From Synechococcus sp. CBW1004 (GTDB lineage Bacteria > Cyanobacteriota > Cyanobacteriia > PCC-6307 > Cyanobiaceae): a stretch of 64,000 bases of DNA. Within the stretch, counting starts at the first letter, position 1; each line of letters opens with the position of its first letter. The position numbers and the translations under genes were made by a program. Below, in pieces: positions 40,587 to 49,611 of this stretch. The notes under the pieces were generated by a model. The model did not search any database and was not told the origin of the DNA. It worked only from the letters and a program-made list of their open reading frames with translations. The stretch lies in the NCBI RefSeq assembly GCF_015840715.1, contig NZ_CP060397.1, forward strand, positions 1-64,000, given 5' to 3'.

Positions 40587-41864
40587 ATGGCCGGATCCGG
40601 CACCTCAGCGTCGCGTCAGCCCCGGAGCCCCGGACAGGCCACGCCAGCGGCCCCTCCGCGCAAGCCGCCTCAGGTTCTGATGATCCGTCGTGAGGAGAGC
40701 GCCCCGGACGCCCCAGAAGTCACGGCCAACTCACCCGAGGCCGTCGAGCCCCAGCGCCCCGTGCGCGAGGCCCCTGCGGTTGCTCCCGCCCGATCCGGGG
40801 CCGGCGGCGGCCAGGCTGATGAGGACCTGTTCGACCTGGGATCCCTCGAAGGCATGACCATGGCCGACCTGCTGGGTCCGGCCGATGACTCCCGCCGTAC
40901 CAGGGGCAGCAGGTCCACCCAGGCCGGGGCGTCCGGCGCGCCGGCGGCGGGGCGCACCACGCCGCGCACGGTGGATGAATTCGATTTCGATGAGGAGGCT
41001 TTCCTGGCCGCCCTCGATGAACAGGACTTCGTCGGTAGCACCGGCGAGGTGGTCACCGGCTCGGTGGTCGGTGTCGAGAGTGATGGCGTCTATGTGGACA
41101 TCGGCGGCAAGGCTCCCGGCTTCATGCCCAAGAAGGAGTGCGGCCTCGGGGTGATCACCAATCTCAAGGAGCGCTTCCCCAGGGGATTGGCGGTCGAGGT
41201 TCTGGTCACCCGTGAGCAGAACGCCGATGGCATGGTCACCGTCAGCGCCCGCGCTCTGGCCCTGCGCCAGAGCTGGGAGAAGGTGCGCGCTCTCGAGAAG
41301 GAGGGCAAGGTGGTGCAGGTGAAGATCAATGGCTTCAACCGCGGAGGTGTCACCTGCGATCTGGAGGGCCTGCGCGGCTTCATCCCCCGCTCCCAGCTGA
41401 ACGAGGGCGAGAACCATGAAGCCCTGGTGGGCCGCACCCTTGGCGTGGCCTTCCTGGAGGTGAATGCCGACACCCGCAAGCTGGTGCTCTCCGAGAAGCG
41501 TGCCGCCACCGCCCAGCGCTTCACGGAACTGGAGGTGGGTCAGCTGGTGGAGGGTCAGGTGGCCGCCATCAAGCCCTATGGCTTCTTCATCGACCTCGGC
41601 GGTGTGAGTGGGCTGCTGCATCACTCCTCGATCAGCGGCGCCGCTCTGCGCGATCTGCGCGAGGTGTTCCAGCCCGGGGAACGGGTGAAGGCCCTGATCA
41701 CCGATCTCGACCCCGGTCGCGGCCGCATCGCCCTCAACACCGCCCTGCTGGAAGGGCAGCCCGGCGAGCTGCTGATCGCCAAGGAGCAGGTGATGGCTGA
41801 GGCGGCGGACCGGGCCAATCGGGCCCGATCGCTGCTGCGCCAGCAGGAGCAGTCGGCGGGATGA
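40587..41864 (+). CDS. S1-domain RNA-binding protein (ribosomal protein S1-like)
   Basis: 425 aa from ATG 40587. The first 140 residues are Pro/Ala/Arg-rich and acidic. Three S1 domains follow: GEVVTGSVVGVESDGVYVDIGGKAPGF, KVVQVKINGFNRGGVTCDLEGLRGFIPRSQL and GQLVEGQVAAIKPYGFFIDLGGVSGLLHHS. Cyanobacteria carry two or more S1-like proteins that bind mRNA leaders. Its stop overlaps the next start (ATGA), coupling it to the Tab2-like gene. Confidence 0.9.
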   Translation: MAGSGTSASRQPRSPGQATPAAPPRKPPQVLMIRREESAPDAPEVTANSPEAVEPQRPVREAPAVAPARSGAGGGQADEDLFDLGSLEGMTMADLLGPADDSRRTRGSRSTQAGASGAPAAGRTTPRTVDEFDFDEEAFLAALDEQDFVGSTGEVVTGSVVGVESDGVYVDIGGKAPGFMPKKECGLGVITNLKERFPRGLAVEVLVTREQNADGMVTVSARALALRQSWEKVRALEKEGKVVQVKINGFNRGGVTCDLEGLRGFIPRSQLNEGENHEALVGRTLGVAFLEVNADTRKLVLSEKRAATAQRFTELEVGQLVEGQVAAIKPYGFFIDLGGVSGLLHHSSISGAALRDLREVFQPGERVKALITDLDPGRGRIALNTALLEGQPGELLIAKEQVMAEAADRANRARSLLRQQEQSAG

Positions 41865-42772
41865 GGGAGCGCACCGCTCAGGCCGCCCTGCGGCCCTCCC
41901 TGGACTGGGAGCTCGACTTCTATTCCCGCCCCATCCTTGAGGCCGATGGCCGCAAGCGCTGGGAACTGCTGATCTGCTCGAGCGCCGATCCCCAGCAGGG
42001 GGATGCCGGCAGTGAGGTCAGCGGTTTTCGCTGGCAGCAGGACTGCCCTGCCGACAGCGTCAACTCGATCTGGCTGCGGGAGGCCATCGAGGCTGCGCTC
42101 GGTGAGGCGGAGCAGCAGGGCTGGCAGCCGCCGCGACGGCTGCGCTGCTGGCGCGGTTCGATGCGGACGATGGTGCAGCGGGCCGCTGAAGGTCTCGGTC
42201 TGGAACTGGTGCCCAGTCGTCGCTGCTATCAGCTTGTCGAGTGGTTGCAGGAGCGCCACCGCAGCGTCTACCCCAACGAACCCGGCTATCTGGCCGGTCC
42301 GCTGGCTCCCCCACCCCAGGCGATCCGCCCCGTGGCCGTGCCCCTGCCGGAAGCTCTGCGCGGTGAGTCCTGGGACTGGGCCACCCTGACCGCAGGAGCC
42401 CTGGCCGAGGCCGTCGAATGGCCGATCGGCTTCGCCGGACTTCTGCCCCTTCCTGCTGAACTGCCACCCGAGACGCCTGTGCCGGGGATTCGTCTCTTCA
42501 GCCGCAGCCGTGCCCTGGCGATCGCCGGCTGGCTGGCGGGACTGGAGCCGGTGCGGCTGGAGATCGACACCAACCAGCTGATCCTCGAGGCGGGCCTGGA
42601 GGATCGCTGGCTGCTGGCCAACCTGGATCCTGAAGAGGCTCGCGCGGCGGCCACGGCGTTCGCCTCCGCCCGCGAGCAGGCCGGTGGCCTGCAGTTCATC
42701 GCTGTGGTCAACGGGCCGGATGCCGAGCGGCTGGAGGGCTTCTGGCTGTTGCGGGATCTGCCGGATGGCTGA
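41861..42772 (+). CDS. Tab2/Atab2-family RNA-binding translation factor
   Basis: 303-residue protein resembling Tab2/Atab2 (DUF1092). This family is required in algae and plants for translation of photosystem I/II mRNAs and is conserved in oxygenic phototrophs. Recognisable parts are WELDFYSRPILEADGRKRWELLICS at the start, RPWRGSMR-like LRCWRGSMRTMVQRAAEGLG in the middle and ILEAGLEDRWLLANL near the end. Translationally coupled to the S1 gene upstream and overlapping the YfiH-like gene by eight bases. Confidence 0.85.
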   Translation: MRERTAQAALRPSLDWELDFYSRPILEADGRKRWELLICSSADPQQGDAGSEVSGFRWQQDCPADSVNSIWLREAIEAALGEAEQQGWQPPRRLRCWRGSMRTMVQRAAEGLGLELVPSRRCYQLVEWLQERHRSVYPNEPGYLAGPLAPPPQAIRPVAVPLPEALRGESWDWATLTAGALAEAVEWPIGFAGLLPLPAELPPETPVPGIRLFSRSRALAIAGWLAGLEPVRLEIDTNQLILEAGLEDRWLLANLDPEEARAAATAFASAREQAGGLQFIAVVNGPDAERLEGFWLLRDLPDG

Positions 42773-43574
42773 GGGCCTGGAGCCTCCGTTCCAGAAGACG
42801 GATGCCACCTTCAACACTTTGCCCGGCTGGACCTGGGTGGGCACCTACGGGGGGTATTACCTGCAGGCTGATCTGCTGCAGGACTTCGAGCACGGCTTCT
42901 TCACACGCCTCTGGCAGGGCCGCGAGCCTGCCGAACTGGCGGCTTTTGTGAGTGCCGGCGTGTCGGTCCATCGGCCCAGGCAGGTCCACAGCGCCCTGGT
43001 GCTGCCGGCCTCCGCCGCCACCGCCGAGCCCTGGCCGGAAGCCGATGGACTGGTGAGCGATGGCGGTGGCCAGACTCTCTGGGTCTGTGGGGCGGACTGC
43101 ACGCCGGTGCTGCTCGCCGATCCCGCCAGCGGTCGGGTGGCGGCCTGCCACGCCGGCTGGCGCGGGGTGGCAGGCAGGATCCTGCCGGCGGCGATCGAGC
43201 GGATGGCCGCCGCGGGGAGTGATCCCGCAGACCTGCTCGTGGCCCTCGGCCCTGCCGTCAGTGGTGCCCGTTATCCGGTGGAACGGTGGGTGAGCCTGGA
43301 GGTGGCGGCGTCGCTGCGCCCCGATCCCCTGGAGCCGGACGGGGCCCTGGCGGAGCTGATCGAGGCCGGCGGACTGGTCGTGGATGCGGAGCCTGAGCGG
43401 GACAGGCTGGACATCCGGGCTGCGATCCGGCTGCAGCTGAGCCATTCCGGAGTGACCCCCGATCGCTGCAGCAGCTGCCCGCTGTGCACCGTGGACGAGG
43501 AGACACTGTTCCACTCGTGGCGTAGGGATCGCCGCAAAGCTGTGCAGTGGAGCGGCATCGTCTCCCAGGCCTGA
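42765..43574 (+). CDS. pgeF: YfiH/LACC1-family (polyphenol oxidase/purine nucleosidase-like) protein
   Basis: 269 aa from ATG 42765. Conserved metal-site motifs are RPRQVHSA (His), CGADCTPVLLAD (Cys) and ACHAGWRG (His), with SCPLCTVDEETLFHSWRRD at the end. Relatives have been described as multicopper-like oxidases, purine nucleoside phosphorylases/deaminases and peptidoglycan-editing factor PgeF. The exact activity here is unresolved. The last gene of a three-gene coupled operon. Confidence 0.88.
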   Translation: MAEGLEPPFQKTDATFNTLPGWTWVGTYGGYYLQADLLQDFEHGFFTRLWQGREPAELAAFVSAGVSVHRPRQVHSALVLPASAATAEPWPEADGLVSDGGGQTLWVCGADCTPVLLADPASGRVAACHAGWRGVAGRILPAAIERMAAAGSDPADLLVALGPAVSGARYPVERWVSLEVAASLRPDPLEPDGALAELIEAGGLVVDAEPERDRLDIRAAIRLQLSHSGVTPDRCSSCPLCTVDEETLFHSWRRDRRKAVQWSGIVSQA

Positions 43575-43701
43575 AAGGCCGTTGAAGCAGTGGCCTGCCC
43601 GCGGCAGGTGCAGGTCCCATTGGCTAAGGGGCCGCCCCGCAAGAGATGAGGCAGCGCTGTGCAGCGAGGCACAGATCTGCTCGCCTCGTTTCTTGGATGT
43701 C

Positions 43702-43730
43702 TTGCAAAAGGGTGGCGGCGATGCCAGAAT
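43702..43730 (+). promoter_or_regulatory. Candidate sigma-70-type promoter for the cyAbrB gene
   Basis: TTGCAA and CAGAAT are separated by 17 bases, each matching four of six consensus positions. The predicted transcript would start about 17 bases before the cyAbrB ATG. A CCTGCC-CGC-GGCAGG hairpin lies further upstream at 43594-43608. Confidence 0.35.
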
Positions 43731-43753
43731 GCAGAAGTTGCATACTTCACAAC

Positions 43754-44116
43754 ATGCTCACCGGCGCCGATCTACTCGCCAAGGTCAAAGAGCTGGGCGA
43801 TGTCAGCAAATCTGACCTCGTTCGGGCCTGTGGCTACGTTTCGACCAAGAAGGACGGGACCGAGCGGCTCAATTTCACCGCCTTCTACGAGGCCCTGCTC
43901 AACGCCAAGGGTGTCGACTTCGGTCCTGCTCCCAAGGCTGGCCGTGCAGGCCGCAAGCTCAGCTTCAACACCAAGGTGCAGTTCAATGGCAACCTGATGG
44001 TCGGCCGGGCTTACACCGCCATGCTTGATCTCAAGCCCGGCGACGAGTTCGAGATCAAGCTGGGTCGCAAGCAGATTCGCCTGGTGCCTCAGGGTGCTGA
44101 GGATGAGGAAGGCTGA
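43754..44116 (+). CDS. cyAbrB-type transcriptional regulator
   Basis: 120-residue AbrB-like regulator of the cyanobacterial type, in which the DNA-binding domain is C-terminal. MLTGADLLAKVKELGDVSKSDLVRACGYVS is the cyAbrB N-terminal domain. GRKLSFNTKVQFNGNLMVGRAYTAMLDLKPGDEFEIKLGRKQIRL is the AbrB swapped-hairpin domain. cyAbrB proteins influence carbon/nitrogen balance and CO2-concentrating genes in model cyanobacteria. ATG 43754 chosen; the longer frame has no family support. Its 3' end overlaps the convergent flavoprotein gene by 62 bases. Confidence 0.92.
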   Translation: MLTGADLLAKVKELGDVSKSDLVRACGYVSTKKDGTERLNFTAFYEALLNAKGVDFGPAPKAGRAGRKLSFNTKVQFNGNLMVGRAYTAMLDLKPGDEFEIKLGRKQIRLVPQGAEDEEG

Positions 44117-45797
44117 GGGCCAGCGCTTCCGCCAGTTTGATGCCATCGATGGCAGCGGAGAGGATGCCCCCGGCGTACCCGGCTCCTTCTCCGCCTGGAT
44201 AGAGTCCCGCGACGTTGATGCTCTGCAGACTGCTGCGATCACGCGGAAGCCGCAGCGGTGACGAGGTGCGTGTCTCCACCCCGGTCAGCAGGCTGTCGGA
44301 GCCGATGTATCCGGGTATCCGTCGTTCAAACGCCGGCAGCGCCTCGCGCAGGGATTCGCAGACGAGTGCCGGCAAACAGTCGTCCAGGCTGGTGAGGCGC
44401 AGGCCCGGCAGATAGGACCCCTTCAGGGGATGGCTGTCCGTTGTTGCCGGCTCGCTGCCACTGGGCCTGCAGGCGAGGAAATCCTCGACCCTCTGCGCCG
44501 GAGCCCGGTAATCACTGCCGCCGGCGACATAGGCCAGGCGCTCCCAGTGGCGTTGAAAGGCGATACCGGCCAGGGGGTCGCTGGGATAGCGCCCCCAGGG
44601 ATCCATGTCCTCCGGCTCAATCGTCACCACCAGCCCGCTGTTGGCATTGCGTTCGTTGCGCGAGTGCTGGCTCATCCCGTTGGTCACCACGCAGCCCTCT
44701 TCGGAGGTGGCGCCCACCACCAGCCCACCGGGACACATGCAGAAGCTGTAGACGGCCCGGCCATTGCTGCAGTGGTGGACCAGCTTGTACTCGGCGGGGC
44801 CCAGGCGGGGATGTCCGGCCGCCTCACCCCAGCGGGCCCGATCGATCAGGGTCTGGGGATGCTCGATGCGGACTCCGATGGCCAGGCCCTTGCTTTCCAT
44901 CGCCACCCCCTGCTCCTGAAGCCGGGTGAAGGTGTCACGGGCGCTGTGCCCGGGCGCCAGGATCACGCGCTCGGCCTTGATCTCTTCACCGTCGGCCAGT
45001 CGTATGCCTCTGAGGCGGTAGCGGGGGCCGGAGCCCTCCAGGGTGGGCTCCGGGTCGAGCAGCAGCTCCTGCAGTCGCGCCTCGAATCGCACCTCTCCTC
45101 CCAGCTCCTCGATGCGGCGGCGCAGGCCGCGCACCACCGTGGCGAGCTTGAAGGTGCCGATGTGGGGGCGATGGCGGGTGAGGATCTCACGGCTGGCTCC
45201 GGCGGCCACCAGTTCCTCCAGCACCTTCCGCACCAGGCGCTCGTCCTCGCTCACCTGGCTGTAGAGCTTGCCGTCGGAGAACGTGCCGGCCCCACCCTCA
45301 CCGAACTGGGCGTTCGACTCAGGATCGAAGGGGCGCTGTCCCTTCCAGAAGCCGAAGGTGTCGGCGCTGCGTTGCTTCACCGGCCGTCCACGCTCCAGCA
45401 GCAGCGGTCTGAGCCCCATCTGTGCCAGCAGCAGGGCGGCGAAGTAGCCGCAGGGGCCGGCTCCGATGACCAGAGGCCGCTGCCTTGGGGTAGGGAGGGG
45501 CCGGGCTGTTCCCGGTCCGGCCGCCGGAAGGTAATGCGTATCGGGTGAGGGCCGCAGGTGGGGGTCGTTGCGAAAACGGCGCAGGAGGCGCCTGTGCTCC
45601 GCCTCCGGTAGATCCAGATCCAGATCGAGGCAATACACCAGGGCGATGGCGCCGCGGCGGCGGGCGTCGATGCTTCGCCGCACGAGCTGATGGCCGCGCA
45701 GGGCCTCGCGAGGGATGCGCAGACGCCGGCAGACGGCCTCGGGCAGGTCCTCGTCGCGGTGATCGAGCGGCAGTTTCAGTTCACTCAGCCGCAGCAC
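44055..45797 (-). CDS. NAD(P)/FAD-dependent oxidoreductase (COG2509-like)
   Basis: 580-residue flavoprotein with the dinucleotide-binding motif VIGAGPCGYFAALLLAQMGL near residue 110. Also visible are a GEGGAGTFSDGKLYSQV block and the C-terminal FAD motif GLYPGGEGAGYAGGILSAAIDGIKLAE. This family of FAD-dependent dehydrogenases is widespread and mostly uncharacterised. Overlaps the cyAbrB 3' end. Confidence 0.88.
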   Translation of the reverse strand: MLRLSELKLPLDHRDEDLPEAVCRRLRIPREALRGHQLVRRSIDARRRGAIALVYCLDLDLDLPEAEHRRLLRRFRNDPHLRPSPDTHYLPAAGPGTARPLPTPRQRPLVIGAGPCGYFAALLLAQMGLRPLLLERGRPVKQRSADTFGFWKGQRPFDPESNAQFGEGGAGTFSDGKLYSQVSEDERLVRKVLEELVAAGASREILTRHRPHIGTFKLATVVRGLRRRIEELGGEVRFEARLQELLLDPEPTLEGSGPRYRLRGIRLADGEEIKAERVILAPGHSARDTFTRLQEQGVAMESKGLAIGVRIEHPQTLIDRARWGEAAGHPRLGPAEYKLVHHCSNGRAVYSFCMCPGGLVVGATSEEGCVVTNGMSQHSRNERNANSGLVVTIEPEDMDPWGRYPSDPLAGIAFQRHWERLAYVAGGSDYRAPAQRVEDFLACRPSGSEPATTDSHPLKGSYLPGLRLTSLDDCLPALVCESLREALPAFERRIPGYIGSDSLLTGVETRTSSPLRLPRDRSSLQSINVAGLYPGGEGAGYAGGILSAAIDGIKLAEALALSLPHPQHPEAPGESACDPA

Positions 45798-45817
45798 GGG
45801 CCATCAACACAGGGAAG

Positions 45818-45848
45818 GACAGGGAGCCCGCCGGGCTCCTCTCCTGTC
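45818..45848 (-). terminator. Hairpin near the end of pepN
   Basis: GACAGG/CCTGTC outer arms enclose GGAGCCC/GGGCTCC inner arms just downstream of the pepN stop (minus strand). No strong T-run follows, so it may be a weak terminator or an RNA-processing hairpin. Confidence 0.45.
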
Positions 45849-45852
45849 TAGA

Positions 45853-48681
45853 TCACGCAGCGGGGGCCAGGCACTGACCCACCACTTCACGGGTGTTGGC
45901 GGACAGCGAAGCGGCGTCGAGCAGCTGCAGGGCTTCCTGCAACCGCTCCTGCCGCGGCGGGGCGTAGCTCTGCCAGCGGCTGAAGACCTTGGCCAGCCGT
46001 GAGGCGGTGATCGGGTTGCGATGGTCCAGTTCGATCAGCCGCTGCGCGAGGAAGCGGTAGCCGCTGCCATCGGCGGCGTGGAACACCACCGGATTGGAGG
46101 CCAGCCCTCCCAGCACGGCCCGCACCGAGTTGGGGGCCGCCGGGTCATAGAGGGGATGCTCCAGCAGCCGCTCCACCCTTGCGAGGCCATCGGCGAAGGG
46201 AGCCGAGGCCTCGAGGGCGAACCAGGCGTCGAGCACCACGGGCCGATCACGCCAGCGCTCATGGAAGGCCGCCATGGCCTGCTCCCTCGCCGGGATCGGG
46301 TGGCACTGCAGCGCCCGCAGGCCGGCACGGGCCAGGGTCATCGAGCGGCCCTCCACCGCCGCCATGGCCGCCGCGATCGCGCCCCTGTCGCCGGCAGCCA
46401 CCTGCCAGCTCCAGATGAGCGCGGTGAGGCGCCGATCGCCGCTGCCCAGGGGCCAGGGGGCATCCCATTCGCCCATGCAGCCCTCGAGGGCCTGCTGCAG
46501 GGGAGCGGCGAGGGCAGTGCCGAAGCGGCTGCGCAGCGCCTCCAGCGCCGCGAACAGGGCCGGCGGATCGGGTTCGGGGCTCGCTTCCTCCAGTTCCGCC
46601 ATGCCCGGCAGGGCCAGCAGCAGGGCCCTGCTGGCCTGGGAGAGAGAGGGGTCGGCCAGGATCCTCCCGAAGGCATCGATCAGCTCCGCCTCGAGCGCCT
46701 CGGGGTGGCCGGAATCGGCTGGGCTGCCAGCCTCTTTCACGCCGGCTCCTGTCAGCTGAACCTTGCCGCAGCCGGCGCGGGCCAGCGCCAGCTGGCGCAG
46801 CAGTGTCTGCCCGGCATCCCAGCGGGCCACCGGATCGCTGTCGCAGGCGAGCAGGTGCACCAGTTCACTGGCCGGACGGCCGATCTCCACCTTCACCGGG
46901 GCCGAGAAGTGGCGCAACAGTGACAGGGCCGGCGGATGGGCCTGACGCGGCAGGTCGACGAAGCGCAGCTCCTGCTCGCTCCGGTCGATCACCAGCAGGC
47001 GGGTGGCGTCGCCCCAGGCGCGCGGCGGCGTTGGCAGCGGCGCGCCGGAGCGCTGTGCAGGCACCTGCCCGTCGGCTGCTGCCTCCTCGCCTTCCAGTTT
47101 CACCGGCAACGGCTCACCGCCCTGGCCCACCAGCCCCAGGGCCAGCGGAATCACCACCGGCTCCTTGCGGCTCTGGCCGGGCGTGGGCGGTGTGTGCTGG
47201 CGGATCGCAAGGGTGAGCTCACCCCGCTCACCGTCCCAGTGGCGGTGCACCTGCAGCACGGGGGTGCCCGCCTGGTGATACCAGCGGCGAAAGGCGGCGA
47301 AATCGAACGGCGGCGGTGCCAGGCGGCCATCGAGGCCCCGCTCGGCCCAGTGGGCCTCGGCCGCCTCGCGCATCGCCGCCAGGAAGTCGTCGCAGGTGGC
47401 GGCGGTGCCGTCGTGGCGGCGGACGTAGATCTGCATGCCCCGCTGGAACACCGTCTCACCGAGCAGGCTGTGCAGGGCACGGATCACCTCGGCGCCCTTT
47501 TCATAGATCGTGGTCGTATAGAAATTATCGATCGCCTCATAGGCATCCGGCTGCACCGGATGGGCCGTCGGCCCCCCATCTTCCCGGAACTGGGTGTTGC
47601 GCAGCAGGGCCACGTTCTCGATCCGGTTGAGGGCATGGCCGTGCTGATCAGCGCTGAAGCACTGGTCACGGAATACGGTGAGTCCCTCCTTGAGGGACAG
47701 CTGGAACCAGTCTCTGCAGGTGATGCGATTGCCGGTCCAGTTGTGGAAGTATTCATGGGCAATCACGCTCTCCACTCGTTCCAGCTCGTCGTCGGTCGCC
47801 GTCTCCTGATCGGCCAGCACCAGCTTGGAGTTGAAGATGTTGAGGCTCTTGTTCTCCATGGCGCCCATGTTGAAGTGGCGCACGGCGACGATGTTGTACT
47901 CGTCGAGGTCGTATTCCAGTCCATAGGCCTCCTCGTCCCAGCGCATCGCCCGCTGCAGCGAGGCCAGGGCATGGGCGGTGTAAGGCTCATCACCGGGTTC
48001 CACCCACAGGCGCAGCCGCACCGGACGGCCGCTGGCGGTGGTGAAGCTGCCGCGCACCTCCTCCAGCCGGCCGGCCACCAGGGCGAACAGATAGGAGGGT
48101 TTGGGGAAGGGATCGTCCCAGATGGCGTAATGGCGCTCCACTCCGTCCGGCCCGTCTGGCAGCGGGCCGCTCTCGAGGCAGTTGCCATTGCTCAGCAGCA
48201 CCGGGAACCGTGCCTGATCGGCCTCGATCCGGACCCGGAAGCGGCTGAGCAGGTCGGGCCGGTCGGGGTGGAAGGTGATGCGGCGGAAGCCCTCGGCTTC
48301 GCACTGGGTGGTGACCATGCCGCCGCTGACGTACAGGCCCTCGAGGCTGCTGTTGGCCCAGGGGTCGATCACCACCGTGCTGGTGAGCACGAAGGGGCGC
48401 AGCGGCGGATCCAGCAGGCGGAGGCCCTCATCGCTTCGTGCGAAGGCGCTCGGTTCGAGCGGTTCTCCGTCGATCGCCAGCTCCAGCAGCTCCAGATCGA
48501 CCCCTGCCAGATCCAGCGGGCCTGGTGCCTGACGCCCGTCCGCGCCTTCGGCGGCAGGATTCGGTTCGAATGCCAGGCGGGCCTCCACCCGGGCCTGGCG
48601 TTCCTGCAGACGCACCGTCAGGTCCGTGCGCTCCAGCAGATAGGGGGCCGGCCGGTAGTCGGCGAGGCGCACGGGAGCCAT
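45853..48681 (-). CDS. pepN: Aminopeptidase N (M1 family)
   Basis: 942-residue zinc aminopeptidase. GAMENKSLNIFN is the exopeptidase motif, and VIAHEYFHNWTGNRITCRDWFQLSLKEGLTVF provides HEXXH plus the downstream Glu ligand. The C-terminal superhelical domain ends RLQEALQLLDAASLSANTREVVGQCLAPAA. It degrades peptides from protein turnover. No anomalies seen; the start is ATG 48681. Confidence 0.96.
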   Translation of the reverse strand: MAPVRLADYRPAPYLLERTDLTVRLQERQARVEARLAFEPNPAAEGADGRQAPGPLDLAGVDLELLELAIDGEPLEPSAFARSDEGLRLLDPPLRPFVLTSTVVIDPWANSSLEGLYVSGGMVTTQCEAEGFRRITFHPDRPDLLSRFRVRIEADQARFPVLLSNGNCLESGPLPDGPDGVERHYAIWDDPFPKPSYLFALVAGRLEEVRGSFTTASGRPVRLRLWVEPGDEPYTAHALASLQRAMRWDEEAYGLEYDLDEYNIVAVRHFNMGAMENKSLNIFNSKLVLADQETATDDELERVESVIAHEYFHNWTGNRITCRDWFQLSLKEGLTVFRDQCFSADQHGHALNRIENVALLRNTQFREDGGPTAHPVQPDAYEAIDNFYTTTIYEKGAEVIRALHSLLGETVFQRGMQIYVRRHDGTAATCDDFLAAMREAAEAHWAERGLDGRLAPPPFDFAAFRRWYHQAGTPVLQVHRHWDGERGELTLAIRQHTPPTPGQSRKEPVVIPLALGLVGQGGEPLPVKLEGEEAAADGQVPAQRSGAPLPTPPRAWGDATRLLVIDRSEQELRFVDLPRQAHPPALSLLRHFSAPVKVEIGRPASELVHLLACDSDPVARWDAGQTLLRQLALARAGCGKVQLTGAGVKEAGSPADSGHPEALEAELIDAFGRILADPSLSQASRALLLALPGMAELEEASPEPDPPALFAALEALRSRFGTALAAPLQQALEGCMGEWDAPWPLGSGDRRLTALIWSWQVAAGDRGAIAAAMAAVEGRSMTLARAGLRALQCHPIPAREQAMAAFHERWRDRPVVLDAWFALEASAPFADGLARVERLLEHPLYDPAAPNSVRAVLGGLASNPVVFHAADGSGYRFLAQRLIELDHRNPITASRLAKVFSRWQSYAPPRQERLQEALQLLDAASLSANTREVVGQCLAPAA

Positions 48682-49081
48682 GCGGAGCGGAGGTGGGAGA
48701 ACACCGGCATTGTGGCGTCCGGTGCTGGCGTGATCCTGACCTTGCCGGGGCCATCCACGGATGTTCGCCCGGGGCAGGTGTCAGACCCGTGCGGGGCCAG
48801 GTCGCGGAAGGCGACAGCGGCCCATGCCGCTGGATGCGAGGGCGGGGCTCAGCCGCGATCTGTGCCACGCGGCAGAGCGAGATGCTGGGCTGAGCGGGAA
48901 GCGTGTCGTGGATCCACAGGCCTGATGCCCCTTCGGCTGAGGGAGACAGCGGCCCTGCCGATCATTCGGGGCCTGGATCAACGGGCCACGCCGGCATGAT
49001 CGCCACCCGTTTCCGCGGACCAACGCTCTGACAGCCTCGGCAACGAGGGCGCCCTTCAGGAGAGCCCGCTGCCCGGAGCGG
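48682..49081. other. Intergenic region upstream of pepN
   Basis: Contains the pepN promoter side and the 3' flank of a secreted-protein gene on the same strand. I find no RNA gene or convincing regulatory motif. Confidence 0.45.
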
Positions 49082-49561
49082 TCAGCCGCGCGTGATGCTG
49101 GGCTGGCTGGCCAGAGCCTGCTTCACCTTGTCCCTGAGTTCGGCCGGCACCTGCTTCGGACAGATCTCGGTGGCACCGATCACGGCAGCATTGATCGAGC
49201 CCTTGCGCAAGTCCTCGAGTGTCAGAGGGGTGCTGCCGGAGGTGGGGATCAGGCCCTGGTGAACGGCAAGGATCAGCTGGGCGATCGTTTCTCCGGCCAC
49301 TCCTGCCGCCTGCTCAAAGTCTTCGCCGGCCGCAGAGGCGATGCAGGTGTTGACGGAGGCGATGCGGGCATAGAGGGCCAGTTGTTCGGAGCTGGCCGGA
49401 CCCTGCTCAAAGACCGATGGCGCTGCCTGGGCCTGCAGGGTGCCGGGGACGTCGGCCCGGGCGGCTGCCGGCATCGCCAGCGGAGAAAGAACGCACAGGA
49501 TCAGGCTGAGCATCCAGGCGATCACCCGGGAGGTGCGCAGCAGACACCGATGAGCTGGCAT
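49082..49561 (-). CDS. Secreted two-cysteine protein, tandem paralogue 2
   Basis: About 159 aa from ATG 49561. An N-terminal signal peptide (RVIAWMLSLILCVLSPLAMPAAARA) predicts export with cleavage after ARA. The mature domain has helices around SVNTCIASAAGEDFEQAAGVAGETIAQLILAVHQGLIP and GATEICPKQVPAELRDKVKQAL. It is similar in layout to the adjacent upstream gene, including the two Cys positions. Function unknown. An alternative ATG at 49594 would lengthen the leader. Confidence 0.7.
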   Translation of the reverse strand: MPAHRCLLRTSRVIAWMLSLILCVLSPLAMPAAARADVPGTLQAQAAPSVFEQGPASSEQLALYARIASVNTCIASAAGEDFEQAAGVAGETIAQLILAVHQGLIPTSGSTPLTLEDLRKGSINAAVIGATEICPKQVPAELRDKVKQALASQPSITRG

Positions 49562-49611
49562 GAGGGACGGTTGCCGGGTGGTGAGCAGGGCCATAAAAGA
49601 TGTCGGCAGCC

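Noticed and set aside
43594..43608. CCTGCC-CGC-GGCAGG hairpin as a terminator for the YfiH-family gene
   Set aside because: Stem is only six pairs and no T-run follows; kept only as a note with the cyAbrB promoter.
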